A DNA stretch of 7,343 bases from Chloroflexota bacterium (GTDB taxonomy: Bacteria > Chloroflexota > Anaerolineae > Anaerolineales > Villigracilaceae), in contig JACPVB010000158.1 of the NCBI GenBank assembly GCA_016191985.1, positions 1 to 7,343 of the forward strand, read 5' to 3'. Made by a program: the position numbers and the translations under genes. Shown here in pieces: positions 5,497 to 7,343 of this stretch (its first letter is position 1; every line of letters begins with the position of its first letter). The notes under the pieces are model-generated. The model did no database searches. It was not told where the DNA came from and saw only the letters and a program-made list of their open reading frames with translations.

Positions 5497-7343
5497 ATGA
5501 AAACACAAGCAGAGATCGTTGTCATCGGCGGTGGGATATTTGGGGCGCAGGTTGCGTATCATCTTGCGAAGAATGGGCGCAGGGATGTGGTGATTGTTGA
5601 AAAAGGCGAGATCGCCAGCGGCGAATCGTCTCATGCGGCGGGGCTGGTGACGCAGTTTGCCACGTCACAGGCCATGCTCAAATTCCGCATGTACAGCGTG
5701 GAGTTGTACAGCGAGCTGGGGCTGTTCAATCACGTCGGCAGTTTGAGAGTCGCGTCGAGCAAAGAGCAGTTGAAGGAGTTGGAGAGAAGCGTTAGCCGCG
5801 CCAAGGCGTTGGGGCTGGAGTGTGAAGTCATTGGCCCTGATGAAGCGGTAAAGCACATGCCGCAAATTTCAAACAAAGATTTATATGGCGGCATTTATCT
5901 TCCACGTGATGGACAGTTAGACCCGTACATCACAACCACGTCCATGGTAAATTTTGCCAAGCAATTGGGTGTGGAAGTTTATACGAACACTCGCGTGACC
6001 GGGATCAAGCTGTCAGCGAAGGGAGAGGTTCAGGCGGTTGTAACAGATAAAGGCGAGATACGATGCGAGATCATCGTCAACGCGGCGGGGCTTTGGGCGC
6101 CGCGAGTCGCTGCGATGGCCGGTCTCACCGTCCCAACCACTCCCGTGGACCATCAGCATATCGCGCTGCGTGCTGTGCCTGGGCATGAATTTTCGTCGGA
6201 TACGCCATGCTTGCGTGACCCCGATAATTTGGTTTATATGCGTCAGGAGCAGGGTGGATTGGTGATTGGCGGCTATGAGCCGAAGCCATTACCGCGCTGG
6301 ATTGACGGCACGCCGTGGGAGCATGGCAGTAAAAGTTTCCCCGGCGATTTTGACCAGTTTGAAATGCTGCTCGAAGGCGCGATCCGTCGTTTGCCGTTTT
6401 TAGATCAGGCGGGCATTATTACGTTGGTGCGTCACCCCGGCGCATACACGCCGGACTGCCAGCCATTGCTTGGACCGATGCCCGGCGTGCGCGGGTTTTG
6501 GATGCTGGCGGGCATGTCGTTGAATGGATATGGCGGCGCGGGCGGCATGGGCAAGTTGATGGCGGAGTGGATCATCGATGGCGAAGCGCCGATGGATGTG
6601 TATGGTTATCGCGCCACACGCTTTGGAAATTATTATTCCGATTTCAATTATGCGGCGGAACGAACCTGCGAGAGCGTGAAATATTATTACCGCTTGCGCT
6701 TCCCGCATGATGAGCATGAAAGGGCGCGGCCTCATCGTGTCAGCCCGCTTCATTATCGTTTGCTGGAAAACGGCGCGGTCTTCGGCGAGAAGTTCGGCTG
6801 GGAGCGTGTAAATTATTTTGAGCCTGGCAAAGAATCGCGCCGCATGGGCGAGGATCAACGCCTGTGGGGGTGGACGAAGCCGCCGTTTTTCGAGCGCCTG
6901 CGGCAGGAACACATCGCCACCCGCGAGCGTGTGACCTTGTATGACTTGACTTCGTTTGGAAAAATCGAAGTGAAAGGCAAGGGCGCATTGCCGTTGTTGC
7001 AGAGATTGACATCCAGCAATATTGACAAGCCCGTTGGCAGTGCGGTTTATACTCAATTTTTAAACACGCGTGGCGGCATCGAATCCGATTTGACGGTCAC
7101 TCGTTTGGGCGAGGATTATTTCTGGGTCATCACAGGCTCTGGGTTTATCGCGAATGATTTTGCTCGAATCCAAATGCACGTGGATGAAAAGGATGGCGAA
7201 GTTTCCATCCGCGATATTACGCAGGAATACGCCTGCCTCGCGTTGTGGGGACCGAAGGCGCGTGATGTTTTACAAAAAATTACAAGTGATGATATTTCCA
7301 ACGAAGCGCATCCGTATTTGATGACGAAACCAATCGATATCAA
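5497..7343 (+). CDS. Dimethylglycine/sarcosine dehydrogenase-like FAD oxidoreductase with GcvT domain, 3' end cut
   Basis: From the ATG at 5497 (AGGTG at 5486-5490) the frame is open for 615 codons to the window edge. Relatives have about 810-860 residues, so the end of the folate domain is missing. The N-terminal FAD domain has the Rossmann motif GGGIFG (11-16) and ribose-binding E35. SGESSHAAGL (41-50) carries H46, where dimethylglycine and sarcosine dehydrogenases hold FAD covalently. DGQLDPY (138-144), NAAGLWA (195-201) and GPMPGVRGFWMLAGMSLNGYG (326-346) are further FAD-domain motifs. H219 and Y260 may match the active-site His/Tyr of dimethylglycine oxidase. A linker of about 60-100 residues leads to a GcvT-like tetrahydrofolate domain: YDLTSFGKIEVKG (482-494), LNTRGGIESDLTVTRL (522-537) and LALWGPKARDVL (581-592). 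The family oxidatively removes an N-methyl group and passes the one-carbon unit to tetrahydrofolate. Dimethylglycine, sarcosine or another N-methyl amine cannot be distinguished. Confidence 0.94.
   Translation, partial: MKTQAEIVVIGGGIFGAQVAYHLAKNGRRDVVIVEKGEIASGESSHAAGLVTQFATSQAMLKFRMYSVELYSELGLFNHVGSLRVASSKEQLKELERSVSRAKALGLECEVIGPDEAVKHMPQISNKDLYGGIYLPRDGQLDPYITTTSMVNFAKQLGVEVYTNTRVTGIKLSAKGEVQAVVTDKGEIRCEIIVNAAGLWAPRVAAMAGLTVPTTPVDHQHIALRAVPGHEFSSDTPCLRDPDNLVYMRQEQGGLVIGGYEPKPLPRWIDGTPWEHGSKSFPGDFDQFEMLLEGAIRRLPFLDQAGIITLVRHPGAYTPDCQPLLGPMPGVRGFWMLAGMSLNGYGGAGGMGKLMAEWIIDGEAPMDVYGYRATRFGNYYSDFNYAAERTCESVKYYYRLRFPHDEHERARPHRVSPLHYRLLENGAVFGEKFGWERVNYFEPGKESRRMGEDQRLWGWTKPPFFERLRQEHIATRERVTLYDLTSFGKIEVKGKGALPLLQRLTSSNIDKPVGSAVYTQFLNTRGGIESDLTVTRLGEDYFWVITGSGFIANDFARIQMHVDEKDGEVSIRDITQEYACLALWGPKARDVLQKITSDDISNEAHPYLMTKPIDI

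Noticed and set aside
6400..7056. 218-codon minus-strand frame
   Set aside because: It lies wholly inside the oxidoreductase coding region, whose motifs are clear, and shows no domain of its own. It is a shadow frame from GC-rich codons.

Overview
The window reads as a chromosomal metabolic segment from a bacterium of roughly even base composition. The protein types and the intergenic hairpin repeats (GGTGGTTGAGTAG / GTATCGAAACCACC-like and AGACTTCCGAAGTCT-like) would fit a Chloroflexota (Anaerolineae-like) genome. That assignment is inference from style, not from a marker gene.

Layout: a gene cut by the left edge runs leftward from 603 (nucleotidyltransferase-fold protein, 201 codons visible, no stop). 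A 188-bp divergent intergenic region follows, with back-to-back promoters that appear to share one palindromic -35 box. Five rightward genes come next: a DeoR/GlpR-type regulator (792-1586), a calcineurin-like metallophosphoesterase (1631-2629), an APC-superfamily amino acid/amine permease (2756-4384), a choline-kinase/LicA-like phosphotransferase (4446-5345), and a large FAD-dependent oxidoreductase with a C-terminal GcvT-like folate domain, of the dimethylglycine/sarcosine dehydrogenase type (5497 to beyond the right edge, 615 codons visible).

How they may work together (inference): the permease imports an amino compound, the oxidoreductase N-demethylates a methylated amine such as dimethylglycine or sarcosine and passes the one-carbon unit to tetrahydrofolate, and the kinase-like protein acts on an amino alcohol such as choline or a relative. 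The DeoR protein would regulate the set. The phosphoesterase substrate is not evident. The genes are co-directional, but the gaps of 126, 61 and 151 bp and the hairpin repeats on both sides of the phosphotransferase gene make one uniform operon uncertain.

The most unusual non-coding features are the mirror-symmetric divergent promoters (691-742), a nested perfect palindrome (4397-4430), and an inverted pair of REP-like hairpins (5349-5397 and 5424-5470). The most unusual protein features are Asn in place of the usual catalytic-loop His in the phosphotransferase and an enlarged segment between metal motifs II and III of the phosphoesterase. I see no tRNA, rRNA, CRISPR array, transposase or phage gene, and no stretch over 300 bp without a gene.
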